The notes under the pieces are model-generated. The model saw only the letters and a program-made list of their open reading frames with translations. It was not told where the DNA came from and did not search any database. Source: Maribacter halichondriae (GTDB taxonomy: Bacteria > Bacteroidota > Bacteroidia > Flavobacteriales > Flavobacteriaceae). From it: a stretch of 64,000 bases of DNA. Location: assembly GCF_027474825.1 (NCBI RefSeq), contig NZ_CP107030.1, forward strand, positions 496,001 to 560,000. Reading direction: 5' to 3'. The first letter of the stretch is position 1. Every line of letters starts with the position of its first letter. Of the stretch, positions 41,809 to 50,823 are shown piece by piece. Both the position numbers and the translations under genes were made by a program.

Positions 41809-42304
41809 AGTGACCTCAATTTTCGATTGTTAGGGAACGTAAATTAGAAAATTGAAGAATAAAAGTTGTATCTCGCTTTAGGGTTTTGAAAAATCATTTT
41901 ATTAAGGAGGCACAGAAGTGCTAAAAATTTAGGCATTAAAAAAGCCGCGACCCTACATCGCGGCTTTTAATCAAAATCAAAAAACCAACCTAAACACATG
42001 AACTTAATTAAACTAACTCAAATCAAAATTCTTTTTTAAAAAAACCTCATCCCGACGAGTTGGGGCGAATCAGGATGAAGTTTTGTAATCTTTTTTCTTA
42101 GCAATTTGTATATAGAACACCTACGAGGATAAAAACCCTACTTCAACACTACTTTTTTTTAAATTTTAATCAAAAAAATATGTAATTATCTCATTTACTG
42201 ATATTTATAATCTAAATATTTTTATACTTTTTTCAAGAAGATCCATTAATTATGTTCATCGTTAGTATTTATTGTGTAATTTTAATAGGCAAATATCATA
42301 GGGT
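41809..42304. other. 496-bp region without genes, containing two hairpins
   Basis: A 9-bp perfect stem AAAGCCGCG/CGCGGCTTT lies at 41941-41967 and ends in TTTTAAT, like a terminator with no gene before it on the plus strand. A second partial stem lies near 42040-42085 (CCTCATCC with GGATGAAG), ending TTTTG. Between them is a 13-codon ATG frame at 41998 that I do not regard as a gene without support. The region could encode a small RNA or be a decayed locus. The last 150 bp are very AT-rich. Confidence 0.45.
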
Positions 42305-42850
42305 ATGACCGATGTTTTTTTCAAGGAACTAAAAGATGAACTCGAAAATGGGGCTTCGTTAAAGGAGCATCCTTTTCGATATTGTGCGCTTGCCACTTTG
42401 GGTCTGGAGAAAATGCCCAGACTTCGTACCATTGTCCTACGTTCGGTCGATAATTCGCTCAACTTGATCTTTTATACCGACACCCGGTCTAAAAAGGTAC
42501 TGCACATCAAAGAAAACAATCGGGTGAGTTTACTCTTCTATCATCCAGAAAAATTACTTCAGATACGCATTGAAGGACTTGCGACTATCATAAAAGACCC
42601 AAATATTCTTACAGAGCATCGAAAAAATATACATGAATCAAGTATAAAGGATTATACGACCAAAACCGCCCCGGGGAGTGCCATTTCAAATCCTGATGCG
42701 GTTGAATATTTAGACGATACCGATTATTTCTGCATGGTCAACATAGAACCTTTTAAGATTGAATATCTAAAATTGAAACGCCCCAATCATCTTAGGGTCC
42801 GTTTTTCGAGAAGCGGTGCAAATTGGGAGTCGAATTTTTTGGTGCCTTAG
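42305..42850 (+). CDS. Pyridoxamine 5'-phosphate oxidase-like flavin-binding protein
   Basis: A 181-residue cytosolic protein of the split-barrel PNPOx-like fold: FRYCALATLGLEKMPRLRTI, VLRSVDNSLNLIFYTDTRSK, KVLHIKENNRVSLLFYHPEK and a C-terminal FKIEYLKLKRPNHLRVRF. The R-T-I-V-L-R and T-D-x-R-S-K segments are the FMN phosphate contacts of this family. It is similar to Alr4036-type proteins rather than the biosynthetic PdxH, since the PdxH C-terminal signature is not seen. It is convergent with bshC. Confidence 0.83.
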   Translation: MTDVFFKELKDELENGASLKEHPFRYCALATLGLEKMPRLRTIVLRSVDNSLNLIFYTDTRSKKVLHIKENNRVSLLFYHPEKLLQIRIEGLATIIKDPNILTEHRKNIHESSIKDYTTKTAPGSAISNPDAVEYLDDTDYFCMVNIEPFKIEYLKLKRPNHLRVRFSRSGANWESNFLVP

Positions 42851-42908
42851 AATCTCTCCTCAACCCGCCCGAGCGGTATGGAGAGGCCTCTCAAGAAGGT
42901 GTGTGAAA

Positions 42909-44509
42909 TCATAATTTAATTACGGTGAAGTCTAATTGCAAAGGGGCTAACGATTTCATCAAATTTGGAATCAAGGTCTCTCCATGTTCAAGATAGAGTT
43001 CTGAAAAATTGATATTCCGTTCTTGTAGTGATTTGCCAGGAAATAATTCGTCTTGCAGTTCGGTCAACCGTACCACGTGATCTTTGAGCTTTCTTTTTTG
43101 TGCTTTTAGCAGACGTTTCTCAAGACGGTCCAAGCCTTTTTTTGTTTAACCTCTTGCGCCTTTACGGCGCCCAAAAACGTTTTGTCGGTCTGTTCGGCAA
43201 TTTCGTATAACGCCTTGAACTGTTCTTCCAATACCTTTTTTTGCGGCGCGAAATCAATATCGATATTGGAGATTTCCCGTATTTTTTTATTTACCAATTG
43301 GTTCTGTTTCAAGAACAAATCGACATCGGAAATATCTAATTTTTGTAGTTTTTCGCCTTGCTTTTTCGACATGACCAAAGCGGAATTTCTGAGTAATAAC
43401 ATGGGGAACGGAACATCCATCGCTTTAAACGAGGCTTTTAATTCCAACCAGTAGGCCAACTCTCCCCCACCCCCGATATAGCAGAGATTGGGTAAAATCA
43501 CTTCTTGATACAAAGGCCTAGCGATGACATTGGGCGAAAATCGTTCGGGATACTCCTCGATTTCTTTTTCAAGTTCTTTCTGGGTCCAAGCAATTTTAGA
43601 ATCGATAACGGCATACTTTTCGTCGATACCTACGATTCGCTCGCGAAGTCCATCCTTCAAATAGAAATAATTGATTTGCCTAGGGTTTACTTGAATCGAA
43701 TAATTGTCGGGCAGTTCTTCCAATTCAGTTGCAGTCGAGGATACCTTTTCAAAAGCTACGTTCTCAAAAATGTCTTTTTTGATGTACGGTATCAATAACT
43801 TTTTGAGTGATTTATCATCGCCATCCACGATAACCAGACCATGCTCCTTAAAAAGTTCATTGGCTAAAAAACGTGTAGCATGGGTCAATGTATCATGACT
43901 AAGATAGGCATCCTTAAATAGCGTTTTCAGGGTATCGGCATTTTTACTGCTTCCCAAGCTATCGGAGAATATTTCTAAAACCTCATCGAGACCATCTGTT
44001 TTCAAATGACCCACGGCACCGGCGGCCTTTCGGTTCCATTGCAGCTTTTTTCCCTTGAAATTGAAGTAGTTGATCTCTTCAAAATCATGGTCCTCGGTGG
44101 CCATCCAATACACGGGTACGAAATTATATTTGGGATAGGCCTTTTTTAATTCGACCGTCAGGTTAATGGTAGAAATGATCTTGTACAAAAAGTACAACGG
44201 GCCGGTAAAAAGATTCAATTGATGCCCCGTGACCACCGTAAAGGTGTTGGGTTCTTTGAGCATGGCCATGTATGTCTTTACCTTTTTGCTTAGCTCCACC
44301 CCTTGATATTGCTGCAGTAAGGCATCATAGAGAATATTTCTATGGGTTTCGGGAAAATGATCCGATTTCTCACAGATCTGTGCCTCGAAATTTTCGAGTC
44401 GCGGAAATCGATTGTAAAAGGGTTTAAGCGTTTCCCTTTCATCGAGATAATCACAGATAAGGTCTGAAAAATAGCCGGTGTTTCTAAAGGGAATACAATC
44501 AATATCCAT
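42909..44509 (-). CDS. bshC: Bacillithiol biosynthesis cysteine-adding enzyme BshC, frameshifted
   Basis: The start is the ATG complementary to 44507-44509 (MDIDCIPFRNTGYFSDLICD); 27 extra codons upstream are rejected because this matches the family N-terminus. Features include FTVVTGHQLNLFTGPLYFLYK, FVPVYWMATEDHDFEEINYF, RPLYQEVILPNLCYIGGGGE, AYWLELK and a C-terminal coiled coil. One missing A in the T7 run at 43137-43143 splits the gene. Restored, it reads VKQKKGLDRLEKRLLKAQKR and is 533 residues, a normal length. BshC adds Cys to GlcN-malate as the last step of bacillithiol synthesis, so this organism probably uses bacillithiol as its low-molecular-weight thiol. Confidence 0.92.
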
Positions 44510-44685
44510 AAATGCGGTGAAAATGCGTGTAAAGATAAAATTCTTGGGTGTATCAGTTCCTAAAAATACGTTAATTAGCGAAGGGTTCATCCTATAATCG
44601 CAGAAAGCGATGCAGTCGTAGAAATTCGGGATATTTTGTGCACATTATTCATTAGATTTGATTTTGTTCCATTTAAACCATTTCT

Positions 44686-47148
44686 ATGAGGCCATTTTTA
44701 CTCCCTTTGACACTCCTTTTTACCTTGATTTCAATTTCACAAGACATCAAGTCACCCTCCGAATTTTTAGGTTATGAACTTGGCACCGAGTTCACAAGGC
44801 ACCATCAAGTGGTCGATTACTATCAATATTTAGCCACCACCGACCCTGCCCGGGTGAAATTGCAAGAGTATGGAAAAACGAATGAACGACGTCCCTTGCT
44901 TTTGGCCTATGTTTCTTCTCCGGAGAATATCAATAACCTCGAAAACATTCGAACCGAACATTTAAAAAGTACAACGGGCGAAAGTACAGCGACCAAGGCC
45001 ATCGTTTGGATGAGCTATAACGTACATGGCAATGAAAGTGTGAGCACCGAGGCTTCGATGCAGACCATCTACGAACTGTTGACCGACAAAAGCGATTACC
45101 TAGTGAATACCGTCGTACTTATGGATCCATGTATCAACCCCGATGGACGTGATCGCTATGTCAATTGGTACAACCAAAACAAAAATATACCCTATAATGT
45201 TGACCCGAATAGCAAGGAGCATAACGAAGGTTGGCTGAGCGGTCGTAGCAACCATTATATGTTCGATTTAAATCGTGACTGGGCATGGTTGACCCAAGTG
45301 GAAAGCCAACAGCGCCTTAAAATGTTCAACCAGTGGTTGCCCCATATACATGTCGATTTTCATGAGCAGGGGGTGAACAGTCCGTATTACTTTGCCCCCG
45401 CGGCAGAGCCTTTCCACGAGGTCGTTACGCCTTTTCAGCGGGAATTTCAAAAAACGATAGGAAAGAACCACGCCAAATACTTCGATGCCAACGGCTGGTT
45501 CTATTTTACCAAGGAAATTTTCGACCTTTTTTATCCGAGTTATGGAGATACCTATCCGACCTACAACGGCGGTATCGGAATGACCTATGAGCAAGGCGGC
45601 AGCGGACGCGCCGGATTGGGAGTTTTGACGAATATCGGTGACACCTTGACTTTAAAAAATCGCATCGCCCATCATCGCACGACAGGGCTTTCGACCGTAG
45701 AGGTCGCCGCTAAAAATGCCGAACAACTGATTTCGGAGTTTAAAAAATTCTACCGGAACAAAAATTTCAAATATAAAAGTTATGTGCTGAGCGGGGATCA
45801 AGATAAAATCGATGCCCTGACCCGCCTTTTGGACCAACACCAAATCGAATACGGAATTTCGGGCGGGGGATCCGCAAAAGGTTTCAACTACCAGACCCGA
45901 AAAAACGAAACCTTGCGCAATACCGCCAACAGTCTCATCATATCGACCGACCAGACCAAGGGCACCTTGGTCAAAGTACTTTTAGAACCGAATGCAAAGT
46001 TGAGCGACTCATTGACCTATGATATCACGGCCTGGTCGCTGCCCTATGCCTACGGACTCAACACCTTGGCCTCAGAGGTAAAACTCAATGCGGGCCAAAA
46101 CCAGAATAACGCTACAAAAACTAATAGGTCGGTAGACGGCGATGCCTATGCTTATATTACGGATTGGAACAGTATGGACGATGCCCGTTTTCTAGCAGCG
46201 TTGATGCAGAAAAAAATAAGGGTCCGCCATGCCCTGAAACCCTTTAAAACTGTAGAAGGCAGTTTTGACCGCGGTAGCCTGATCATTACGAAAGCTGACA
46301 ATAAAAACAACAAAGAGTACGTATCCGCCTTGAACGAAGCAGCTACAAAACATAACAAAAACTTGGTAGCCACCTCGACGGGATTCGTAGAAAGCGGAAA
46401 AGATTTCGGTTCACGCTACGTGCAGATGATCGGTGAGGTCAAAGTGGCCATACTCTCCGGAGAACCTACCTCTACCTTACAATTTGGGGAAGTTTGGCAT
46501 TTCTTCGAGCAGCAATTACACTACCCTGTAGCCATTCTTGATTCTGAATATTGGTCACGGGTCGACCTTTCGGAATATGACGTACTGGTACTGCCCAACG
46601 GATGGGGCTACGAGGGCTTTTTTAAGGAATTGCAATTGGAAGCCCTGAAAGAATGGGTCAGTGACGGTGGTAAATTGATTGCCATGGGCGGTGCTATCAA
46701 AGGTATCGATGGCGACAAAGGTTTTGATATCAAACTTCGCAAGAAGGAGAGCGATAAAGATTCGACCGCCATCGAAGTACAATCTTACGATGATGGGCAG
46801 CGCGAAGGTATGAAAGAAGCCATTACCGGCGCTATTTTCAAAACCAAGGTAGACCCGACCCACCCATTGGCCTATGGCTATGACGACACGTATTTTACCT
46901 TAAAATTAGGGCAAGACGCCTACGAATATCTTGAGGAGGGTACGGTGGTATATCTTGAGAACGAGACTAAACCAGCGGCAGGCTTTGCCGGTAGCGAAGC
47001 CCAAAAGAAAATCGCAAAGACCTTGGTCTTCGGCGTAGAGGAACACGGCCGCGGACAGGTCATTTATATGGTCGACAACCCATTGTTCAGAGGGTTTTGG
47101 GAAAACGGAAAACTCTTTTTTGCCAATGCGATTTTTATGGTGGATTAA
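44686..47148 (+). CDS. Secreted M14 family zinc carboxypeptidase
   Basis: An 820-residue protein with a short signal (MRPFLLPLTLLFTLISIS). M14 motifs: MSYNVHGNESVSTEA (His and Glu zinc ligands), NPDGRDRY, FDLNRDWAW, and HIHVDFHEQG with the third ligand His; the catalytic Glu is probably in MTYEQGGSG. The C-terminal third has a Rossmann or GATase1-like fold (KVAILSGEP, YDVLVLPNGWGYEGFF, WVSDGGKLIAMGGA), as in the large Bacteroidota M14 group. It probably degrades peptides outside the cytoplasm. The gene is intact and alone, and a hairpin follows 6 bp after the stop. Confidence 0.92.
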   Translation: MRPFLLPLTLLFTLISISQDIKSPSEFLGYELGTEFTRHHQVVDYYQYLATTDPARVKLQEYGKTNERRPLLLAYVSSPENINNLENIRTEHLKSTTGESTATKAIVWMSYNVHGNESVSTEASMQTIYELLTDKSDYLVNTVVLMDPCINPDGRDRYVNWYNQNKNIPYNVDPNSKEHNEGWLSGRSNHYMFDLNRDWAWLTQVESQQRLKMFNQWLPHIHVDFHEQGVNSPYYFAPAAEPFHEVVTPFQREFQKTIGKNHAKYFDANGWFYFTKEIFDLFYPSYGDTYPTYNGGIGMTYEQGGSGRAGLGVLTNIGDTLTLKNRIAHHRTTGLSTVEVAAKNAEQLISEFKKFYRNKNFKYKSYVLSGDQDKIDALTRLLDQHQIEYGISGGGSAKGFNYQTRKNETLRNTANSLIISTDQTKGTLVKVLLEPNAKLSDSLTYDITAWSLPYAYGLNTLASEVKLNAGQNQNNATKTNRSVDGDAYAYITDWNSMDDARFLAALMQKKIRVRHALKPFKTVEGSFDRGSLIITKADNKNNKEYVSALNEAATKHNKNLVATSTGFVESGKDFGSRYVQMIGEVKVAILSGEPTSTLQFGEVWHFFEQQLHYPVAILDSEYWSRVDLSEYDVLVLPNGWGYEGFFKELQLEALKEWVSDGGKLIAMGGAIKGIDGDKGFDIKLRKKESDKDSTAIEVQSYDDGQREGMKEAITGAIFKTKVDPTHPLAYGYDDTYFTLKLGQDAYEYLEEGTVVYLENETKPAAGFAGSEAQKKIAKTLVFGVEEHGRGQVIYMVDNPLFRGFWENGKLFFANAIFMVD

Positions 47149-47154
47149 GGAGTT

Positions 47155-47194
47155 GGCTATGGATGTATATTTGTTTCAAAATACACTCATAGCC
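47155..47194. other. 40-bp hairpin at the left edge of the cassette-like region
   Basis: GGCTATG (47155-47161) pairs perfectly with CATAGCC (47188-47194). An inner stem GTATATTTG with CAAAATAC gives a long imperfect hairpin. It begins 6 bp after the M14 stop and has no T tract, so it may be a weak terminator or a structured recombination site like the spacers that follow. Confidence 0.45.
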
Positions 47195-47259
47195 CCCCAA
47201 AATGGTATAAAAGTGGCGAAAAGGTATCACATATAAACAAGTTGTACCTAATTTACGAA

Positions 47260-48099
47260 ATGAACAAATTACAATTCATACTTTTACTTTTCATAACATT
47301 ATTTGGGCAATCACAAAATACGGAATCTGAACCTACATTTTACTCTGAACTAGCAGAAAAAGTGGCGCCCAAAACTTATTATGACCTAAAATTCGGCAAC
47401 CCAGCCGAAGTAATTGTTAATGACACAATCTTCATGGCAAATTCTGAAACTTGGATTGAGAAAAACATTTATAGCTTTAAATCTAGTAGTGAAATGTTTG
47501 TAAAAAAATATCGCGATAATGAATTAGTTGCCGACGAAATAATTGAATTAGATTCTAACAATAGAATTCTGAATTATGAAGGTAATTTAAAATATGAAGG
47601 TGGAAAATGGTACGTAACTAAAGTCAAGTATCAATATCAAGAAAACGAAAAGATAAAGGAAAAAATAAATGATTCTGGAGAGACTTATTTGAGATATACA
47701 GTAAAGTATGACAGTTTGAAAAACCCAATTACAATTGAGCATACAATTGTTGGTCCAGACCCTACAAGACTTCAAAGTGTAAATTATGATTATACAAATA
47801 GTAAGTTCATACTAATGGACCTTAATTATCAAGGTCGGCTAGAAGAAATCAAGGGAAATATTAACTCAGATTTTGTAATTGAAACCAATGAAAATGGGGA
47901 TATAACAAAAATGTACTGGATTTTGACTGATAAAAACGAACCTTTTATACATGAAATAGATTACGTGTATGATGAAAAGGGAAATTGGATTAAATTAATT
48001 AAAAACGTATTAAGTCCGGATGGAATAAAAAAACCATATCATCGGACTTACAGAGAAATCAAAGACAAACTTAGGATGGCTATAGCAAATAGGGCATAA
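47260..48099 (+). CDS. Secreted protein of unknown function, YD/toxin-antigen-like beta strands
   Basis: The start is the ATG at 47260 (MNKLQFILLLFITLFGQSQ), giving a clean signal peptide. The mature part has repeating beta-strand pairs with Y-D turns (KYQYQENEKIKEKI, VNYDYTNSKFIL, ENGDITKMYWILTDK, IDYVYDEKGNWIKLIKN). These resemble RHS/YD-type or DUF4595-like repeats of Bacteroidota proteins. The exact family is not recognised. The gene is more AT-rich than its neighbours and sits at the start of a run of small genes with hairpin-rich spacers. Confidence 0.65.
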   Translation: MNKLQFILLLFITLFGQSQNTESEPTFYSELAEKVAPKTYYDLKFGNPAEVIVNDTIFMANSETWIEKNIYSFKSSSEMFVKKYRDNELVADEIIELDSNNRILNYEGNLKYEGGKWYVTKVKYQYQENEKIKEKINDSGETYLRYTVKYDSLKNPITIEHTIVGPDPTRLQSVNYDYTNSKFILMDLNYQGRLEEIKGNINSDFVIETNENGDITKMYWILTDKNEPFIHEIDYVYDEKGNWIKLIKNVLSPDGIKKPYHRTYREIKDKLRMAIANRA

Positions 48100-48289
48100 A
48101 GTGCTATACTTAGAGGCTTGGGCGTGTTTGCTAAGTCCGCCAAATCTTTTGGATTTGGCTTTTAAAATGAAAAAGATAAAAACAAAACAAAAAGCTTTGG
48201 CTACCAGCGCAGACGGAAACGAAAAATTTCCTTGCCTGCCCTACTTGCCATAGCCGCGACCGTTAGCTCCAATTTAAAATCGCAAAAAA
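48100..48289. other. Structured spacer between small genes (cassette-like)
   Basis: A 190-bp spacer with a perfect inverted repeat GCCAAATC/GATTTGGC (48139-48146 and 48152-48159, 5-nt loop), a long A-rich tract, and a GC-richer end running into CGACCGTTAGCTCC about 30 bp before the next start. No gene is seen. The nearby spacers at 48668 and 49066 also contain inverted repeats and a late (A/C)CGTT word. Confidence 0.4.
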
Positions 48290-48667
48290 ATGAAGGTTAC
48301 AGCTGAAAAAAATGAAAAAGTTGCTAATATGATCTTTGCATCTATTTACCCCTTTACTGGAATAGATTGGAAAAGCATGGAAGAACAAAAAGAAGAGTTC
48401 CATCAAGTAATAGAATGGTTAACTGGTTTTGATGAAAAAAAATTACAATCACTTATCGAAGAGAAGGCAACGTTTAGAACGTTTTTTGAAAAAGCAAAAA
48501 TCCATCCCAATGCTCACATGATTAAAGGAGTTGTTTGTGGTTATCGAATTGAAGAAATAGACGATGAATTTGAAGTGTATAAACAATGTAGACGTTTAGA
48601 GAAGTTGATTGATGAATTAGCGAAAGGGCGAAAAATGGAGAAAATTTTACGAGAAGAAAAGAAATAA
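48290..48667 (+). CDS. DUF2200 family protein
   Basis: A 125-residue cytosolic protein. It has ANMIFASIYPFTGIDWKSME, VIEWLTGFDEKKLQSLIEEK, THR-FFEKAKIHPNAHMIKGV, VCGYRIEEIDDEFEVYKQ and RRLEKLIDELAKGRKMEKIL, matching the conserved DUF2200 layout from start to end at the usual length. The function is unknown. DUF2200 genes are often orphan accessory genes. It lies between two structured spacers. Confidence 0.87.
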   Translation: MKVTAEKNEKVANMIFASIYPFTGIDWKSMEEQKEEFHQVIEWLTGFDEKKLQSLIEEKATFRTFFEKAKIHPNAHMIKGVVCGYRIEEIDDEFEVYKQCRRLEKLIDELAKGRKMEKILREEKK

Positions 48668-48762
48668 AAACTGGTGCTAATAACTAAGTATAGTGCATAC
48701 CCAGAGGGATACGCACCATACACAGAACGTTCTTCGCAAGCTGAAAATATAATCTCAAACAA
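48668..48762. other. Structured spacer with imperfect hairpin (cassette-like)
   Basis: A 95-bp spacer. GTGCATACCC and GGGATACGCAC form an imperfect hairpin near 48692-48715, and GGTGC/GCACC bracket a wider stem. An AGAACGTTC word follows at about 48724-48732. It begins about 7 bp after the DUF2200 stop and ends at the next ATG. Confidence 0.4.
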
Positions 48763-49065
48763 ATGATTGCAAGAATCTGGAAAGGAAAAACAAAAATTGA
48801 GCATTTGGAAGAATATACTGATTTTATGAAAGTCAGAGCAATTCCTGACTACGCTCAAGTTGATGGATTTATTAAACTGACTTTTTTAAAACGAATCGAT
48901 AAGGATTATGCCTATTTTGAATTAATCACTTTTTGGGAAAATATGGAGGTAATCAAGGGATTCGCTGGTAATAATTTTGAAAAAGCCAAATATTACTCAG
49001 AAGACAAGAACTATTTGATTGATTTCCCCGAAAGAGTTACTCATTATGAAGTGTTCGCTGAATAA
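48763..49065 (+). CDS. Antibiotic biosynthesis monooxygenase-like (ABM) small protein
   Basis: A 100-residue protein with the dimeric alpha-beta barrel ABM pattern: MIARIWKGKTKIEHLEEYTD, FMKVRAIPDYAQVDGFIKLT, YAYFELITFWENMEVIKGFA and ITDFPERVTHYEVF-type end (IDFPERVTHYEVFAE). Such proteins include small monooxygenases and heme-degrading relatives; the substrate is unknown. It is a typical orphan accessory gene flanked by structured spacers. Confidence 0.83.
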   Translation: MIARIWKGKTKIEHLEEYTDFMKVRAIPDYAQVDGFIKLTFLKRIDKDYAYFELITFWENMEVIKGFAGNNFEKAKYYSEDKNYLIDFPERVTHYEVFAE

Positions 49066-49347
49066 GCCAGTGAACAACAAAACCTCTAATTCATTTTGGC
49101 GGATTTCCTTGCAGGAAATCACTGCTTTTCTATTAACTTCAGGCTATGGCGGAAAAGTCCTGAGGACGTTTTCCGCACCGTATCACAGCCGAACCGTTTA
49201 CCGTAATTAGGCGCACCCAAAAATGAAATTTGAGAATCCCCGCTCCGCAAAGTCTCCCGACTTTCCGCCACACAACCGTGAACTAAATACAACAAATTAC
49301 CCTCTAAAAATTCACTACATTTAAGGGTCACGTTTTAAGACCAGTTC
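49066..49347. other. 282-bp hairpin-rich spacer at right edge of cassette-like region
   Basis: Two clear inverted repeats: GATTTCC/GGAAATC (49102-49108, 49114-49120) and a long stem GCGGAAAAGTCC with GGACGTTTTCCGC (49149-49160, 49164-49176, 3-nt loop, one bulge). CCGAACCGTTTACC follows at about 49189-49202. The remaining part to 49347 contains GGGAGACTTTG/CCCGACTTTCCGCC-like words and ends at the sulfatase start. No gene is seen. Confidence 0.42.
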
Positions 49348-50730
49348 ATGCCAATCTCTTTAACCGCCCGTACTCGATTTCTGCTTTTCGCGATAGCAAT
49401 AGGCTATTTTATCCAACTTCAAGCCCAAAACGACCGCCCTAATATCATCTTTATCCTGACCGATGACCAACGATGGGATGCCTTGGGCCATGCGGGCAAC
49501 CCGATCATTCAGACCCCGAATATGGACCAACTTGCCAAGCAGGGCACCTATTTCACAAACGCTTTCGTGACCACGCCCATTTGTGCGGCCAGTCGGGCCA
49601 GCATTATGACAGGACTTTTTGAACGAAAACACGATTATACATTTCGTCAGCCTCCCTTAAAAAAGGCATTTATTGACCAAAGCTATTTTTCCCTTTTGCA
49701 AAAAGCGGGTTATTATAATGGATTTCTGGGCAAGTTCGGCGTCAACTTTGAAAATCAAATGGATACCCTGTTGTTCGATGTCTATAAACCCGAACAACAA
49801 AGCGGATACTATCGACTTAATGAAGATGCCACAAAACATCGCCACTTGACGAACATTATGGCCGACAATGCCATTGATTTTATCCAAAGCGCACCGAACG
49901 GTAAACCCTTTGCGCTTTCCATCAGTTTTCATGCGCCACATGCCGTCGACAGTTCGCCCGACCAATATGTTTGGCCCATCGAATTGGATACGATGTATCA
50001 AAATATCACGATTCCCGATCCGATGATGAGCGAAGATTCAGACTTTGCCCGGCTTCCCGAATCCGTTCGTAAAGGCTTTAACCGCGCCCGTTGGAACTGG
50101 CGTTATGACTCCCGCGAAAAGTATCAAAAAATGGTCAAGGGATATTATCGTATGATCAGTGGAATCGACGCGGCTCTGGGCAGCATTCGGAAATCCCTCG
50201 ATGACAATGGCCTTGCCGAAAACACCATTATCATTCTTATGGGCGATAACGGTTACTTTTTAGGCGAACGCCAAATGGCCGGCAAATGGCTGCTTTATGA
50301 ACCTTCGCTACGGGTTCCCCTAATCGTTTATAATCCTATTGAGGGCAAACAAAACACCGTGGCCGATATGGTGATGAATATCGACGTACCTTCGACGATA
50401 CTCGACTTTGCGGGAGTGGACATTCCCAAAACCTATCAGGGAAAAAGTCTATCAGGCTATACAAAGACAGATGGGAATGTGCCTGAAAAAAGAACCGAGG
50501 CCTTGTTCGAACACCTTTGGAATTTTGAACCTATTCCCCCAAGTGAGGGCGTGCGTACTGAAAAGTATAAGTATTTTAGATACCGTGATTTTCCCGAATG
50601 GGAAGAATTGTACGACCTGGAAAACGACCCCAATGAAGAAAATAACCTCGTTGGTCAGGCCGAACATAAAGCTATTCTAGTAAATTTAAGAAAGCGATGT
50701 GACGCATTGATCCAAAACATGGAAAAATAA
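49348..50730 (+). CDS. Secreted S1-type sulfatase
   Basis: A 460-residue protein with a signal peptide ending LQAQ. Sulfatase motifs are FILTDDQRWDALG (metal Asp pair), the modification site TTPICAASRASIMTG, in which the Cys of C-x-A-S-R would become formylglycine, ALSISFHAPH, NTIIILMGDNGYFLGERQ (Asp-Asn metal ligands) and KWLLYEPSLRVPL. The C-terminal part YKYFRYRDFPEWEELYDLENDPNEE is the usual sub-domain. It is closest in style to N-acetylglucosamine-6-sulfatase or other S1 sulfatases of marine Bacteroidota that desulfate algal or host glycans. No maturase gene is present here. Confidence 0.92.
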   Translation: MPISLTARTRFLLFAIAIGYFIQLQAQNDRPNIIFILTDDQRWDALGHAGNPIIQTPNMDQLAKQGTYFTNAFVTTPICAASRASIMTGLFERKHDYTFRQPPLKKAFIDQSYFSLLQKAGYYNGFLGKFGVNFENQMDTLLFDVYKPEQQSGYYRLNEDATKHRHLTNIMADNAIDFIQSAPNGKPFALSISFHAPHAVDSSPDQYVWPIELDTMYQNITIPDPMMSEDSDFARLPESVRKGFNRARWNWRYDSREKYQKMVKGYYRMISGIDAALGSIRKSLDDNGLAENTIIILMGDNGYFLGERQMAGKWLLYEPSLRVPLIVYNPIEGKQNTVADMVMNIDVPSTILDFAGVDIPKTYQGKSLSGYTKTDGNVPEKRTEALFEHLWNFEPIPPSEGVRTEKYKYFRYRDFPEWEELYDLENDPNEENNLVGQAEHKAILVNLRKRCDALIQNMEK

Positions 50731-50823
50731 CCCCGTTTGGGCTTCCATCTCTGCCATAAACCGACACTGTTAAATTTAGTATCTTTCCGTAATCACCGAC
50801 ACCACTTTAAAATCTTCAAATGT

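Noticed and set aside
41998..42039. A 13-codon ORF between two hairpins as a leader peptide
   Set aside because: No regulatory run of codons, no following gene and no ribosome binding site that would support it.
47149..49347. A canonical class 1-type integron
   Set aside because: No integrase gene and no clear RYYYAAC/GTTRRRY pair fit the spacers; only a looser cassette-like reading is offered.
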